Shown here one piece after another: positions 26,378 to 35,969 of a DNA stretch of 64,000 nucleotides. The first letter of the stretch is position 1, and each line of letters starts with the position of its first letter. The stretch is from Citrifermentans bemidjiense Bem. Its GTDB lineage: Bacteria > Desulfobacterota > Desulfuromonadia > Geobacterales > Geobacteraceae. The stretch covers positions 2,727,501-2,791,500 of the forward strand of contig NC_011146.1 of the NCBI RefSeq assembly GCF_000020725.1, read 5' to 3'. The position numbers were made by a program, and so were the translations under genes. A model generated the notes under the pieces. The model searched no databases. It was not told the origin of the DNA and was given only the letters and a program-made list of their open reading frames with translations.

Positions 26378-26556
26378 AGAGAAAAAATCAAGGCGCGATG
26401 GTGAATTGGCCTGTCTCCCCTCGCCCTTTGGGAGAGGGGCGGGGGTGAGGGCGACACCTATAGCGACAGGGGATGGACAGGTACAGAAGAGGGCGGCTGG
26501 AAAGAAAGGGTTTTTACGACGGCCGGGGGGGCAACGGGGGTCAGCGGGGAAAAAGT

Positions 26557-26589
26557 CGGCACATCCTGGAGGAGGGTCAGGATGTGCCG
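26557..26589 (-). terminator. Terminator of the M23 peptidase gene
   Basis: 11-base perfect stem CGGCACATCCT / AGGATGTGCCG with minus-strand TTTTT, ten bases past the stop. Confidence 0.8.
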
Positions 26590-26598
26590 GATAACATG

Positions 26599-27159
26599 TC
26601 AACCGCCTGTTAGATTCCCCCTAATAGTCGTGAGGAGCAACTCAAGGGACTCTTCCATCTTTTGTTCCAGCGCTCGACGCTGGCTGCCGGTCGGGGCCGG
26701 CGTTTCTTCCGCAACTTCGAAAGCTGCGACTTCTTCTACTGAGGGACGCCCGCTCGCGAGCAATTCGTAGTGCACATGAGGACCCGTGGACCTACCTGTG
26801 TTTCCAGAATAAGACAATACGTCGCCTGCTTTCACCAACTCGCCGGCGCTCACCTTGACTGAGACATTGTGGCCATAGAGGGTTCTGTCACCGTTGCCGT
26901 GCTCGACGACGACGGTGGCGCCGTAACCGCGACGCTCTCCTGCGAAGACGACCCTTCCCTTGCGGGTAGCCCGGACCGGGGTGCCAACGGGGACTGCGAT
27001 GTCGATGCCGCGATGAAAAGCGAGCTTGCCGCTGCCAAAGGGATCGACCCGCCAACCAACTCCTGAGGTCACGACCCCGTCCACGGGCAGGGCGAGGTCG
27101 GCCAGGGCGACGGCGGGGAAAGTGCAAAGAACGAATGCGGCTATCGGCAAAACCCTCAT
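26599..27159 (-). CDS. M23/LytM-domain peptidase (secreted)
   Basis: A 186-residue exported protein with signal peptide (to about ALA at residue 20) and a LytM domain (about 25-135). The zinc ligands are visible: HRGIDIA (H-x-x-x-D) and GPHVHYEL (H-x-H). VVVEHGNGDRTLYGHNVSV matches the family core. The C-terminal 45 residues are helical and Glu-rich. Probably a murein endopeptidase, or an activator if catalysis is lost, though all metal ligands appear present. Its own terminator follows. Confidence 0.9.
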   Translation of the reverse strand: MRVLPIAAFVLCTFPAVALADLALPVDGVVTSGVGWRVDPFGSGKLAFHRGIDIAVPVGTPVRATRKGRVVFAGERRGYGATVVVEHGNGDRTLYGHNVSVKVSAGELVKAGDVLSYSGNTGRSTGPHVHYELLASGRPSVEEVAAFEVAEETPAPTGSQRRALEQKMEESLELLLTTIRGNLTGG

Positions 27160-27491
27160 GCAACCGGCTCCTGAGGCGTAATTTCGGCTCCGCTAACGAA
27201 ACCGGTTACAGCTCTTAATCAAGTACCGTGCCCAGAAGGGAGCAGCAATGACAAGCTGCTGTTTTGCTGTAGAAGACCGACCTGCAGCAGCGCCCGCTGT
27301 GGCTCTGGAAGCACGCCTGCTGAAGAATATTCGCTCCCCGCTTGACGAATATTCCACAAGAGAGCGGGCCGCTTTCAAACGGTTCCCACAGTTAGGCCCC
27401 GGGGAACCTTTAGATTTTCATGTTGACTTAAAAGCTGGGCATTGATATTCAGCTGTCTCGGTATTAACTGCAGTGGCTATAGGAGAGAAAC
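27160..27491. other. Intergenic region upstream of the methyltransferase
   Basis: Holds a perfect 9-base inverted repeat GAATATTCG-N12-CGAATATTC (27325-27354) and a sigma-70 promoter, TTGACT (27423-27428), 17 bases, TATTCA (27446-27451). The short frames here look non-coding. Confidence 0.5.
27423..27451 (+). promoter_or_regulatory. Promoter of the class I methyltransferase gene
   Basis: TTGACT and TATTCA with 17-base spacing, 41 bases before the start codon. Confidence 0.55.
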
Positions 27492-28064
27492 ATGAAGGTT
27501 CGTGACAGCGGCATGCCTGACGAGGAGATGTGGACCACTTTTTTCGATCCCGCCGCCATCTTCGGTACGCTGCAGATGGACCAGGGGCTGCACGACCTGG
27601 TGGAATTCGGCTGCGGCTACGGCACCTTTACCCTCGCCGCGGCGGGCATGGTCACGGGAATCGTACACGCGCTAGATATAGAACCGGAACTGGTGGAGCT
27701 GCTCAGAAAGAAATGCGCGGAGGCCGGTATCACCAACGTCAGCCCCACGCTGCGCGATTTTATCGGAGAGGGAAGCGGGCTGAATGCGGGTTCGATGGAT
27801 GGCGCCCTGCTCTTCAACATCCTGCACCACGATGAACCGGTGGCCCTGATGCGGGAGGCTTACCGCGTGCTGCGTCCCGGCGGAAGGCTCGCCGTCATCC
27901 ACTGGAACTACGATCCCACCACGCCGCGCGGCCCCTCCCTGGAGATTCGACCGAAACCGGAGCAGTGCGTCGCATGGGCAAAGGAGGCGGGATTTTGCTT
28001 CAACCAAGGTGGCAGCCACGACCTTCCCCCCTATCACTACGGCTTGATCTTCATAAAGCCCTGA
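27492..28064 (+). CDS. Class I SAM-dependent methyltransferase
   Basis: A 190-residue cytoplasmic protein with the SAM-binding glycine motif VEFGCGYGTFTLAAA (about residues 37-51), the acidic residue after strand 2 (ALDIEPEL), NILHHDEP and the post-III segment AYRVLRPGGRLAVIHWNYD. AGGAGAGAAAC precedes the ATG. Methyl acceptor unknown. It converges on the epimerase gene, with eight bases between stops. Confidence 0.88.
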   Translation: MKVRDSGMPDEEMWTTFFDPAAIFGTLQMDQGLHDLVEFGCGYGTFTLAAAGMVTGIVHALDIEPELVELLRKKCAEAGITNVSPTLRDFIGEGSGLNAGSMDGALLFNILHHDEPVALMREAYRVLRPGGRLAVIHWNYDPTTPRGPSLEIRPKPEQCVAWAKEAGFCFNQGGSHDLPPYHYGLIFIKP

Positions 28065-28072
28065 TGCGAGTT

Positions 28073-29164
28073 TCATCGACCTTCTCCAGCCAATACCTGC
28101 CAGATGCGCTCGGCGGCCCTGCCGTCCCACAACTGCGGTACCCTGGCCCGCCCCCGCTTCTCCAGGCTTAGCCGGTATCCCGCGAGGATCTTTTCAGGTG
28201 CCGTACCGGCAAGGACATTGGTCCCAATCTCTACCGTGACAGGACGCTCGGTATTCTCCCGGATAGTTACGCAGGGAACCCCAAGCGCGGTGGTTTCCTC
28301 CTGGAGCCCTCCGCTGTCGGTAAGGACAGCTTCGGCGTCTTTCCAGAGAAAGAGCGCCTCCCGATAGCCAAGCGGCGGCAGGAGGACCACCTTGTCGCTC
28401 AACTCGATGCCGTGTGCGCTCATCATATTCCTGGTGCGAGGATGGACCGGGAAGAAGATTGTCCTTTGGCGGGCCAACTCGTTGATGGCCTCGGCGATCC
28501 CCGCGAACGTCTCCCTGGAGTCCACATTGGAGGGGCGGTGCAGGGTGAGAAAGAGATAGGTCCCCGCCTCCTTCTTGAGACGGTGGCTATCGAAGCTGGA
28601 TAAGTCTATCCCCTCCAGAAGCTTCACCTGCCGCAACAGGTTGTCGATCATCACGTGCCCCACCGCATGAATCCGTTCCGGTTGTTTTCCTTCCCTAAGC
28701 AGGTTCTCTACGCCGCTTTCCTCGGTAACGAAGAAGCTGTCGGAGATGGCGTCGGTCACCATGCGGTTGATCTCCTCCGGCATGGCCAGGTCGAAACTCC
28801 GTAACCCCGCCTCGACGTGCGCCACCGCAACCCCGCACTTTTTCGCCACGATACTGCAGGCAAGGGTCGAGTTTACGTCACCCACCACCAGCACGAGGTC
28901 TGGCGATTCCTGCAGGCAGACCTCTTCGAAGGCGACCATGATGGCAGCCGTTTGCTCCGCGTGGCTTCCCGAGCCGACGTTCAGCGAATAGCGCGGCTCG
29001 GGTATTTCCAGTTCAGCGAAGAAGGTGCCGGACATCTCCTTGTCGTAATGCTGTCCGGTGTGAACGATGCTGCATGCCACCGAAGGGTAGTCAAGGGAAG
29101 CGCGGTAAATAGGAGCGATCTTCATGAAATTGGGCCTGGCACCTGCGATGAGAAGGACGTTCAT
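28073..29164 (-). CDS. wecB: UDP-N-acetylglucosamine 2-epimerase (non-hydrolysing)
   Basis: A 363-residue enzyme interconverting UDP-GlcNAc and UDP-ManNAc. Signatures: ARPNFMKIAPI at the start, HTGQHYDKEMSGTFF, HVEAGLRSFDLAMPEEINRM and the C-terminal SGGLQEETTALGVPCVTIRENTERPVT block, read in sections. The start is the ATG at 29164 with GGAGG nearby; a further 37 codons upstream lack homology. It stands alone here, without ManNAc dehydrogenase (wecC) or other polysaccharide genes. Confidence 0.93.
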   Translation of the reverse strand: MNVLLIAGARPNFMKIAPIYRASLDYPSVACSIVHTGQHYDKEMSGTFFAELEIPEPRYSLNVGSGSHAEQTAAIMVAFEEVCLQESPDLVLVVGDVNSTLACSIVAKKCGVAVAHVEAGLRSFDLAMPEEINRMVTDAISDSFFVTEESGVENLLREGKQPERIHAVGHVMIDNLLRQVKLLEGIDLSSFDSHRLKKEAGTYLFLTLHRPSNVDSRETFAGIAEAINELARQRTIFFPVHPRTRNMMSAHGIELSDKVVLLPPLGYREALFLWKDAEAVLTDSGGLQEETTALGVPCVTIRENTERPVTVEIGTNVLAGTAPEKILAGYRLSLEKRGRARVPQLWDGRAAERIWQVLAGEGR

Positions 29165-29564
29165 TAGGTTTCCTCCGAGATCCGGCGGCAAGAGCCGGGT
29201 TAGAGTTAGGTAGGGCGAAACGGTGTGCAAGGGGACGGGCGTCGTGGTCGCAGCAGCCTGACCCCTGAAAAACATTACTGAGTTTTAACATTCAAGAAGG
29301 TAAATGCAACCCGGACTCCGGCGGTCGGTTAGGCTGCAGGTGCAGGTCCTCTAGTAAAAGTAAGGTGCAGCGGTTGCGGTTTTCATTGATATAATAAAAA
29401 AACAAGCGACTCTCCTATCATGAGCAGAGGGTGAAAAGCGCTCTCACGAAGGACCTGAGATGGCACAGCCCCCCCACCCTCTCCCTCTGGGCGGTACCCG
29501 CCACCCCCCCTTATTTGAATCTAATTAGGACACAAACAACATTTTACAAAAGGAGATTTTTTTA
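29165..29564. other. Non-coding region upstream of the chemosensory cluster
   Basis: No gene identified. A TATAAT lies near 29392 but lacks a good -35. There are C-runs and an A/T-rich stretch ending in a strong AAAGGAGA ribosome site (29549-29556) that points to a TTG at 29565. Confidence 0.45.
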
Positions 29565-29763
29565 TTGACCAAGGGGAGACAAATAAATACTATCCGTGAT
29601 GTCGATCACTTGGTCCCGCAGTCGGCGTTTTACGGCTCGCCGCTTTGCCGCTTATCAGGAAGCCCAAGGAAGCCCTGGCACTTTTATTCCGCAAGAGGAA
29701 CAGCCATTTGCCTTTGCAGATTCTCCTCATAAGCGACAACGCTTCTTTTGCGGACTACTTGAA
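29565..29763 (+). other. Short frame with strong ribosome site, possible original CheR N-terminus
   Basis: A TTG at 29565 has AAAGGAGA upstream with GGAG nine bases away. The frame reads MTKGRQINTIRDVDHLVPQS and continues through FYGSPLC before stopping near 29763. The long CheR frame starts in another phase within it (29645 or 29708). Either this is a short leader peptide overlapping CheR, or the CheR N-terminus has been split by an indel near 29640-29650. Confidence 0.35.
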
Positions 29764-31552
29764 CCATCTCCTGGGCGAGGCGGGACATGCGGTGACGACG
29801 CTCGACGACCCAAGCCAGGGATTTCGCGAGGTCCGGCGGCAAAAACCGGAGCTGATCATCCTCGCCGTTGAGCCGGCTAAGATTGCGCCTTTGGCGGTCG
29901 AGCACCGCGTCCATACGCCGAAACCAAGAGTCATCCCGGTGATAGTGATCTCGGAATGCCTGAGGCTGGAAGCAGAGCTCTTGCACGTATTCGATTTCAT
30001 TCCCAAGCCACTCCAGATAAAACGTCTTTTCGACGACCTCACCTCCCTTGCGCAGAGAAGCGCGCCGTCGTGCACGCCTCACGAGATCGATGATGATCTT
30101 TGCTGCGAATTCTCCAAACACATCCTTAGTTGCACGGGACTCCATTTCGAACAACGCAACCGCGCCGCGCTTTTGCGCGGGCTCGCCAAGCGGATGCACG
30201 CCCTGCGCATCGGCAGCTATCGCCAGTACCTGGCCTACCTCAAGCTGCACGGCGAAGACCGCCACGAACTGCAGAAACTGCTGCAGTTCCTCACGGTGGG
30301 AGAAACCTACTTTTTCCGCTATCCAGCCCATTTCGCCGCCCTCAGAGAGCGTTTCATCCCGCCCCCCCCCGTAGACCGGCCGATAAGGATCTGGTCGGCC
30401 GGATGCTCTACCGGCGAGGAGCCGTATTCGATAGCGATCACCCTGATGGAGGCGCTCCCGGACTGGAGGGACCGCGACATCAGGATCATCGCCACCGACA
30501 TCAACAACCGTTCGCTCAAGCTGGCCCGCGAGGGGGTTTACTCCTCCTGGTCGCTGCGCATTACTCAGGGGGAGCAGATCGGTCGCTACTTCGACCGGGT
30601 CGGGCAGAGCTTCCTGATCAAGGACGAGGTGAAACGGCTGGTCCATTTCTGTCACCTGAACCTATCTGGTCCGGGCCGCGACGAGATGTGGCAGGATCTT
30701 TCTGCGCTTGACGCCATTTTCTGCCGCAACGTGCTCATCTACTTCACGCCGCAGGCAGCCGACCAGGTGCTGCGGTGCCTCGCCGGCGCGCTGAAGGTTT
30801 CCGGCCAGCTCTTCCTTGGGCACGCCGAGACGCTCTTGCAGCAAGACAGCGGTCTTGAGATACGGCGCCAGGGGAAAACCTTCTTCTACCTTAAAACCGC
30901 GCCCCGCACCTCTCAGACGCCCCAGCCCCCGCCCTGCGCGAAAACGGCGCCGCAAGCCATACCGGAACTGCCGGAACTGCCGGCTGTACCGGCACAGGCG
31001 GCGCCCAAGGCGGTTTCACCTCCCCTGCCGGCGCCCTTAGCCCCGCCCTCCCCTGCTGCGCTTGGCGTCGCAGCGGCCCGCGAACTCTTCGACCAGGAGG
31101 AATTCGACCGGGCACAGGAGCTTTTGGACCGGATACTGGCGGAAGATCCGTCTAACGCCGCTGCGCTGGTGCTGGTTGCCTTCATCCTGGCGGGAAAGGG
31201 AGAACTGCAAGAAGCGCTCAAGACCTGCAGCAGAGCCCTGGAACTGAACGACCTACTGCCTGAAGCATACTTTCTCAAAGGGGTAATCCTCGATGCCGAG
31301 GACCGCCTGGCCGAGGCGGCCGACGAGTACAGAAAGGCGCTCCTTTTGGAGCACGAGTTCGTCATGCCGCGCTACCACATGGGGAGGCTGCATCTGAGAC
31401 TGGGGCGCCAGGCGGAGGCGGCGCGCGAGATCAGAAACAGCATCAGGATCCTCGCCCGGCACGACGGCAACGATACCGTCCCCTTCTCGGGCGGCCTTAC
31501 CCGGGCCGTCTGCATGATGCAACTGCAAAACGCCCTGGCGCAGGTCGCCTGA
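29708..31552 (+). CDS. cheR: CheR-type chemoreceptor methyltransferase with N-terminal pseudo-receiver and C-terminal TPR
   Basis: Methylates receptor glutamates with SAM. An N-terminal receiver-like domain (about 1-115, LPLQILLISDNASFADYLNH) lacks the phospho-Asp (LIILAVEP). A CheR N-domain and catalytic core follow (about 135-385: WSAGCSTGEEPYSIAITL and FCRNVLIYFT), then a Pro/Ala linker and TPR repeats (about 455-590). The TTG at 29708 is chosen because AGAGG lies nine bases upstream; an in-frame TTG at 29645 has no site. A strong ribosome site farther up points into another frame, so the true N-terminus may be disrupted. First gene of the che cluster. Confidence 0.88.
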   Translation: MPLQILLISDNASFADYLNHLLGEAGHAVTTLDDPSQGFREVRRQKPELIILAVEPAKIAPLAVEHRVHTPKPRVIPVIVISECLRLEAELLHVFDFIPKPLQIKRLFDDLTSLAQRSAPSCTPHEIDDDLCCEFSKHILSCTGLHFEQRNRAALLRGLAKRMHALRIGSYRQYLAYLKLHGEDRHELQKLLQFLTVGETYFFRYPAHFAALRERFIPPPPVDRPIRIWSAGCSTGEEPYSIAITLMEALPDWRDRDIRIIATDINNRSLKLAREGVYSSWSLRITQGEQIGRYFDRVGQSFLIKDEVKRLVHFCHLNLSGPGRDEMWQDLSALDAIFCRNVLIYFTPQAADQVLRCLAGALKVSGQLFLGHAETLLQQDSGLEIRRQGKTFFYLKTAPRTSQTPQPPPCAKTAPQAIPELPELPAVPAQAAPKAVSPPLPAPLAPPSPAALGVAAARELFDQEEFDRAQELLDRILAEDPSNAAALVLVAFILAGKGELQEALKTCSRALELNDLLPEAYFLKGVILDAEDRLAEAADEYRKALLLEHEFVMPRYHMGRLHLRLGRQAEAAREIRNSIRILARHDGNDTVPFSGGLTRAVCMMQLQNALAQVA

Positions 31553-31586
31553 GGCGTTCACCTTTTAGCGGCACAAGGGGTACCAG

Positions 31587-32120
31587 ATGACGGGAAAAGA
31601 GGAAGCCTACGACATCCGCAGCATCCTGGGACAGATGCGGGATGAGTACTGGCAGGCGCTTTCCGAAGAGGAGGTGCAGGCCAGGGAAGTGCTGGAGTGC
31701 CTGGTCTTTACTTTGGGGGGCGAGCGCTTCGCCTTCGAGACGCAGCATGCCTGCGAGGTGATCCGGGTACCGAAGCTGATCCGGGTGCCCGCGGTGCAGA
31801 CGCTTATCGCCGGAATCTTCAACCTGCGCGGCGAGATCACCGCCGCCATGGACATCCGCCCGATGCTGGGGCTCGCCCAGCCCGAGATCGGCGCCGCCGG
31901 AAGGATAGTGGTGGTCAAAAGCGACCGGTTCGCCACCGGCATCCTCATCGAGGCCGCACACGGGGTGCAGGGGCTTTGCTGCGACGGTTTCGAGCCTGCC
32001 ATGGCGGGAGGGGCGAAGCGTTTCGTCAGGGGGCACTTCAACGAGCAGGACGGCTCCATCATCCTTTTAGACATGGAGGCGCTCCTCGCCGCGCCGGAGA
32101 TCGTGGTGGGCGAGGGATAA
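31587..32120 (+). CDS. cheW: CheW-like coupling protein
   Basis: A 177-residue scaffold linking chemoreceptor to CheA. After about 30 helical, acidic residues comes the CheW SH3-like fold: CLVFTLGGERFAFETQHACEVIRVPKL and GIFNLRGEITAAMDIRPMLGL, read as separate strands, ending with a DGSIILLDMEALL block. It sits 34 bases after cheR and is followed by the receptor gene, so this is a dedicated chemosensory array. Confidence 0.92.
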   Translation: MTGKEEAYDIRSILGQMRDEYWQALSEEEVQAREVLECLVFTLGGERFAFETQHACEVIRVPKLIRVPAVQTLIAGIFNLRGEITAAMDIRPMLGLAQPEIGAAGRIVVVKSDRFATGILIEAAHGVQGLCCDGFEPAMAGGAKRFVRGHFNEQDGSIILLDMEALLAAPEIVVGEG

Positions 32121-32158
32121 AGCAAAAGGTTTTCCATTTGATTTCAATTTAAACGGGG

Positions 32159-33901
32159 ATGAATATGTCCAACAAGCTATCGGTAAAGATCGTCAGCGTC
32201 CTGATCATGGTCATGATCGTCATCATGACCGCCTTCTCGGTGTACTTCGTCCGCTCGCGCAGGCAGAACATGGAGGAGGAGCTCCTCTCCAAGGGGCGGA
32301 TCCTGGCACAGACGGGGGGCAAGTCCATGGAGCGCATCCTGGCCGAGGCGATAGCCAACCGGAAGCTCACCATGGAACAGCTCTTCGACGAGCGCTACGT
32401 CCCGATCCCCAACACCGAGCCGCAGAAGTACCACACCAAGTACGACAGGTTTCTGGACGAGGCGGTCCAGGCCCTGGAGGATGAATTCCTCAAGGACGAC
32501 CAGATCGTCTTCGCCGCCGTCGTGGACCGAAACGGCTACCTTCCGACCCACAACAGCAAGTTTTCCGCGCCGCTCACCGGCGACCGGGAGCGGGACAAGA
32601 ACGCCAACCGGACCAAGCGCCTGTTCCAGGACGAAGTGGGGCTTGCCGCGGCAAGGAGCCTCGCCCCCTTCCTGAAGCAGGTATACCAGCGCGACACCGG
32701 CGAGAAGATGTGGGATCTGTCGGTACCGGTAAACGTCCAGGGGAAACACTGGGGGGCCTTCAGGATCGGCTTCTCGATGCAGAAGACAGAGCAAAAAGGG
32801 GCGGAGCTCAGAAACGAGATCGTGCTCAGCATGCTGGTCATGCTGATCGCCTGCTCGGTCACCATCCTCCTCGTGGTGAGCCGCGCGGTGAGGCCTTTGG
32901 CCAAACTGACCGCGGCCGCCCACCGCATCACCGGCGGGGAGTTGGACGAGACCATCCCCGTGGAGAGCAACGACGAGATCGGGACGCTGGCCGAGGCCTT
33001 CAACACCATGACCACGGTGATCGTGCGCGACCTGAAGGAAGAGATCGGCCGCAGCGGGCGCCTGATCGCGTCGGTGAAAGAGGCGGTGATCCAGCTTTCC
33101 AGCGCGGCCAACGAGATGATGGCGATCTCGGCGCAGCAGGCCTCGGGGTCGACCCAGCAGGCAAGCGCGGTCCAGGAGGTGACCACCACCTCGGAGGAGA
33201 TCGCCATCACCGCCAAGATGATCACGGCCAACGCGCGGAGCGTCGAGACCGTGGCCGAGGACACCACCAGCAACTGCAACAACGGCCGCGGGGACGTGAC
33301 CAACGCCATCGAGGGGATGGGGCGGGTCCGCAGCCAGGTAGAGAGTATCGCCCGCAGCATGCTGGAATTGGGAGACAACAGCCAGAAGATCGGCGGCATC
33401 GTGGAGATCATCGACGAGATCAGCGACCAGACGAACCTTTTGGCCTTGAACGCAGCCATCGAGGCCGCAGGGGCCGGGGAGGCGGGCAAGCGCTTCGCCA
33501 TCGTGGCGCACGAGGTGAAAAGGCTCGCCGACCGCACCGTCGAGGCGACCCGGCAGATCAAGGGGCTGATCAGCGAGATCCAGAGCGCCACCAACAACAC
33601 CATCATGGTGACCGAGGAAGGGACCAAGGCGGTCGACTACGCCTCCAGCCTCGTGGACAAGGTGCAGCTCTCCTTCGCCTCCATTGTGGGAACGGCACAG
33701 GAAACGGCGCGTACCGCCAAGGAGATTTCGCTCTCGACGCAGCAGCAGACCTCGGCCTGCGAACAGATGGCCGAGACCATGAGCGAGGTGCGCGACGTGG
33801 CGCAGCAGGTCGCCATGTCTGCGACAGAAACCGAACGGGCCATCGCCGAAATCCTGGAACTTGCCGAAAGGCTCAAGGAGATCACGGAGGAAGAGGCGTA
33901 G
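32159..33901 (+). CDS. Methyl-accepting chemotaxis protein
   Basis: A 580-residue transmembrane receptor: TM1 about 10-28, a periplasmic sensor domain about 30-220 ([17 protein letters not shown] resembles Cache-type domains), TM2 about 222-242, HAMP ([20 protein letters not shown] onward), then a long cytoplasmic coiled coil. The signalling tip is reduced and reads [22 protein letters not shown]. No C-terminal CheR-docking pentapeptide is seen. It lies between cheW and cheA, with its stop directly abutting cheA, so it is the cognate input of this array. The ligand is unknown. Confidence 0.94.
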   Translation: MNMSNKLSVKIVSVLIMVMIVIMTAFSVYFVRSRRQNMEEELLSKGRILAQTGGKSMERILAEAIANRKLTMEQLFDERYVPIPNTEPQKYHTKYDRFLDEAVQALEDEFLKDDQIVFAAVVDRNGYLPTHNSKFSAPLTGDRERDKNANRTKRLFQDEVGLAAARSLAPFLKQVYQRDTGEKMWDLSVPVNVQGKHWGAFRIGFSMQKTEQKGAELRNEIVLSMLVMLIACSVTILLVVSRAVRPLAKLTAAAHRITGGELDETIPVESNDEIGTLAEAFNTMTTVIVRDLKEEIGRSGRLIASVKEAVIQLSSAANEMMAISAQQASGSTQQASAVQEVTTTSEEIAITAKMITANARSVETVAEDTTSNCNNGRGDVTNAIEGMGRVRSQVESIARSMLELGDNSQKIGGIVEIIDEISDQTNLLALNAAIEAAGAGEAGKRFAIVAHEVKRLADRTVEATRQIKGLISEIQSATNNTIMVTEEGTKAVDYASSLVDKVQLSFASIVGTAQETARTAKEISLSTQQQTSACEQMAETMSEVRDVAQQVAMSATETERAIAEILELAERLKEITEEEA

Positions 33902-35941
33902 ATGGGAAGCCGCTACCTCGAGATCTTCTGCCGCGAGGCCGAAGAGCATCTTGCCTCGCTGCAAAGCGGGCTCCTGGTCCTGGAAAGGAACCCGGAGCGG
34001 AGCTCGCTTTTGCACGAGCTCTTGAGGAACGCGCACACCCTGAAGGGATCGGCGCGCATGGTGGGGCTATCCGACATAAGCGCCATCACCCACACCATGG
34101 AGGAGCAGCTGAAGGGGATGGAGCGGGGGGAGCGGCAGGTTGACGCAGACGCCATCGACCTGCTTTTGAAAGGCGCCGATGCCGTGGCGCTGATCACCTC
34201 GGCGCTTTTGCGCGGGGAGGTCCCGGACCTCGACGTGGAGCGCTTCGTGGCCGAGTATGACCGCGGCGAGCTTACCCGCCCGGCGCCCTCCGAAACCCGC
34301 GAGGCCGCGGCCGAACAGCAAAGCGAGACGGTGCGCGCCAACGTCAAGACCCTCGACCACCTGGTGAACCTGATCGGCGAGATGATCATCAACAAAAAGC
34401 GGCTGGAGGCGAAGCTCTTAACGCTCAAGGAGATCGCCGCCTCGCTTCCCGCCGACCAGGCTCAGTCCCTCACCCTGTTTCGCCGCGACCTTGAGGAGGA
34501 CGTCCTCTACCAGGACTACCTGATCCAGGAGCTGCACGAAAAGGCGATGGCGCTCAGGATGCTCCCCTTGAGAAGCATCTCCGACGGCTTCGAGCGGCTG
34601 GTGCGCGATCTGGCCCAGCAGTTGGGTAAGGAGGTCCGGCTCCAGATCACCGGGCACGGCATCGAGATGGACCGGGTGCTTTTGGAGGGGCTCAAGCCGA
34701 TGCTGATCCACCTCCTTACCAACGCCGTCTGCCATGGCATCGAGTCCCCGCACGAGCGTACCGCGGCCGGCAAGCCGCGCGAGGGGGTGGTATCGCTTTC
34801 GGCGCGCCACGAGGGGCGCTCGGTCATCGTCGAGGTCGCCGACGACGGCAAGGGGATGGACCCGGCCAGGATCAAGGCGGCGGCCCTGGCGAAGGGGGTC
34901 ATCGACCCCCGGGAAGCGGAGGCGATGGGCGACGAGGAGGCCCTCTACCTCACCTTCTGGCCCGGCTTCTCCACCGCCGAGATCGTCACCGACATCTCGG
35001 GGCGCGGCGTCGGCATGGACGTGGTGAAGCGGAACATCGAACGGGTCAAGGGGAACATCACCCTGACCAGCGAGAAAGGGAGCTTCTCGCGCGTCACCCT
35101 GCAGCTGCCGCTCACCCTCTCGGTGATCGAGGCGCTCCTGATCCAGTGCGGCGGAGAGGACTTCGCGGTTCCCCTCAACTACGTACAGGAGATCCTCAAG
35201 GTGCGCCCTGAGGAGATCTCGGTGTTGGGAGCGGGCGAGGTGATCAAGGTGCGGGGGGTTACCACTCCCCTTTACAGCCTCGCCGCGATGCTGGAATTGC
35301 CGCGGCAGACAAAATCCTGCGCGACGCTGGCGGTCATCGTGCTGAAGCTGGCCGACCAGCGCATGGCCTGCCTCGTGGACGCGCACCTGGGAAGCTCGGA
35401 GGTCGTGGTCAAGGGGCTGGGGAAGCAGTTTCGCAACGTCAGGTTCCTGTTCGGCGCCACCATCATGGGGGACGGCAACCCCGCCCTGATCCTGAACGTC
35501 CCCGACCTCTTCTCGGCAGCGGCAAACGACGGGCGGAGAGCGACCCGCAGCGGCGCGGAACTGGACGAGGAGCGGCGTTTCAAGGTGCTCGTGGTGGACG
35601 ACTCCATCACAACCCGGACCATGGAGCAGAGCATCCTCCTCACCCAGGGGTATGACGTGGTGACGGCCGTCTCCGGTGAGGACGCCTTGCAAAAGTGCGC
35701 GGATGAGGATTTCGACCTGATCATCTCCGACGTGGAGATGCCGGGTATCAACGGCTTCGAGCTGACACGGGCCCTCAGGGAGTCGGAGCGCTACCGGGAG
35801 ATCCCGATAATCATCGTCTCGTCGCTGTCGCGCGACGAGGACAAGAGGCAGGCGCTGCAGTCAGGCGCGCAGGCGTACATCGTAAAAGGTGCCTTCGACC
35901 AGGGGATGCTCCTGGAGACGGTGCAGATGCTGATCGGCTGA
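33902..35941 (+). CDS. cheA: Hybrid CheA histidine kinase with C-terminal receiver
   Basis: A 679-residue chemotaxis kinase: HPt/P1 (about 1-115; phospho-His45 in NAHTLKGSARMVG), no recognisable P2, P3 dimerisation (about 140-215), ATPase/P4 (about 216-390; G boxes DDGKGMD and GRGVGMDVV), CheW-like P5 (about 395-540) and receiver (about 555-679; VVDDSITTRTMEQ with phospho-Asp in ISDVEMPG). The N-box reads NAVCHGIE, with Cys where most CheAs have Asp. The start codon follows the receptor stop directly. The attached receiver may act as a phosphate sink or output. Confidence 0.94.
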   Translation: MGSRYLEIFCREAEEHLASLQSGLLVLERNPERSSLLHELLRNAHTLKGSARMVGLSDISAITHTMEEQLKGMERGERQVDADAIDLLLKGADAVALITSALLRGEVPDLDVERFVAEYDRGELTRPAPSETREAAAEQQSETVRANVKTLDHLVNLIGEMIINKKRLEAKLLTLKEIAASLPADQAQSLTLFRRDLEEDVLYQDYLIQELHEKAMALRMLPLRSISDGFERLVRDLAQQLGKEVRLQITGHGIEMDRVLLEGLKPMLIHLLTNAVCHGIESPHERTAAGKPREGVVSLSARHEGRSVIVEVADDGKGMDPARIKAAALAKGVIDPREAEAMGDEEALYLTFWPGFSTAEIVTDISGRGVGMDVVKRNIERVKGNITLTSEKGSFSRVTLQLPLTLSVIEALLIQCGGEDFAVPLNYVQEILKVRPEEISVLGAGEVIKVRGVTTPLYSLAAMLELPRQTKSCATLAVIVLKLADQRMACLVDAHLGSSEVVVKGLGKQFRNVRFLFGATIMGDGNPALILNVPDLFSAAANDGRRATRSGAELDEERRFKVLVVDDSITTRTMEQSILLTQGYDVVTAVSGEDALQKCADEDFDLIISDVEMPGINGFELTRALRESERYREIPIIIVSSLSRDEDKRQALQSGAQAYIVKGAFDQGMLLETVQMLIG

Positions 35942-35969
35942 CGGCAACGATTCGGCGGGGACGGTTTCG

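Larger units (their letters stand above)
26145..26598. other. Intergenic region with composite palindromic repeats
   Basis: No gene seen. It carries CAAAGCTGGAGCTTTG (26326-26341), a larger palindrome of the same kind at 26352-26377, a G/C-rich inverted repeat near 26414-26451 and a terminator at 26557-26589. Confidence 0.6.

Noticed and set aside
27248-27445. 65-residue plus-strand frame before the methyltransferase
   Set aside because: It covers an inverted repeat and promoter, has atypical composition and no ribosome site.
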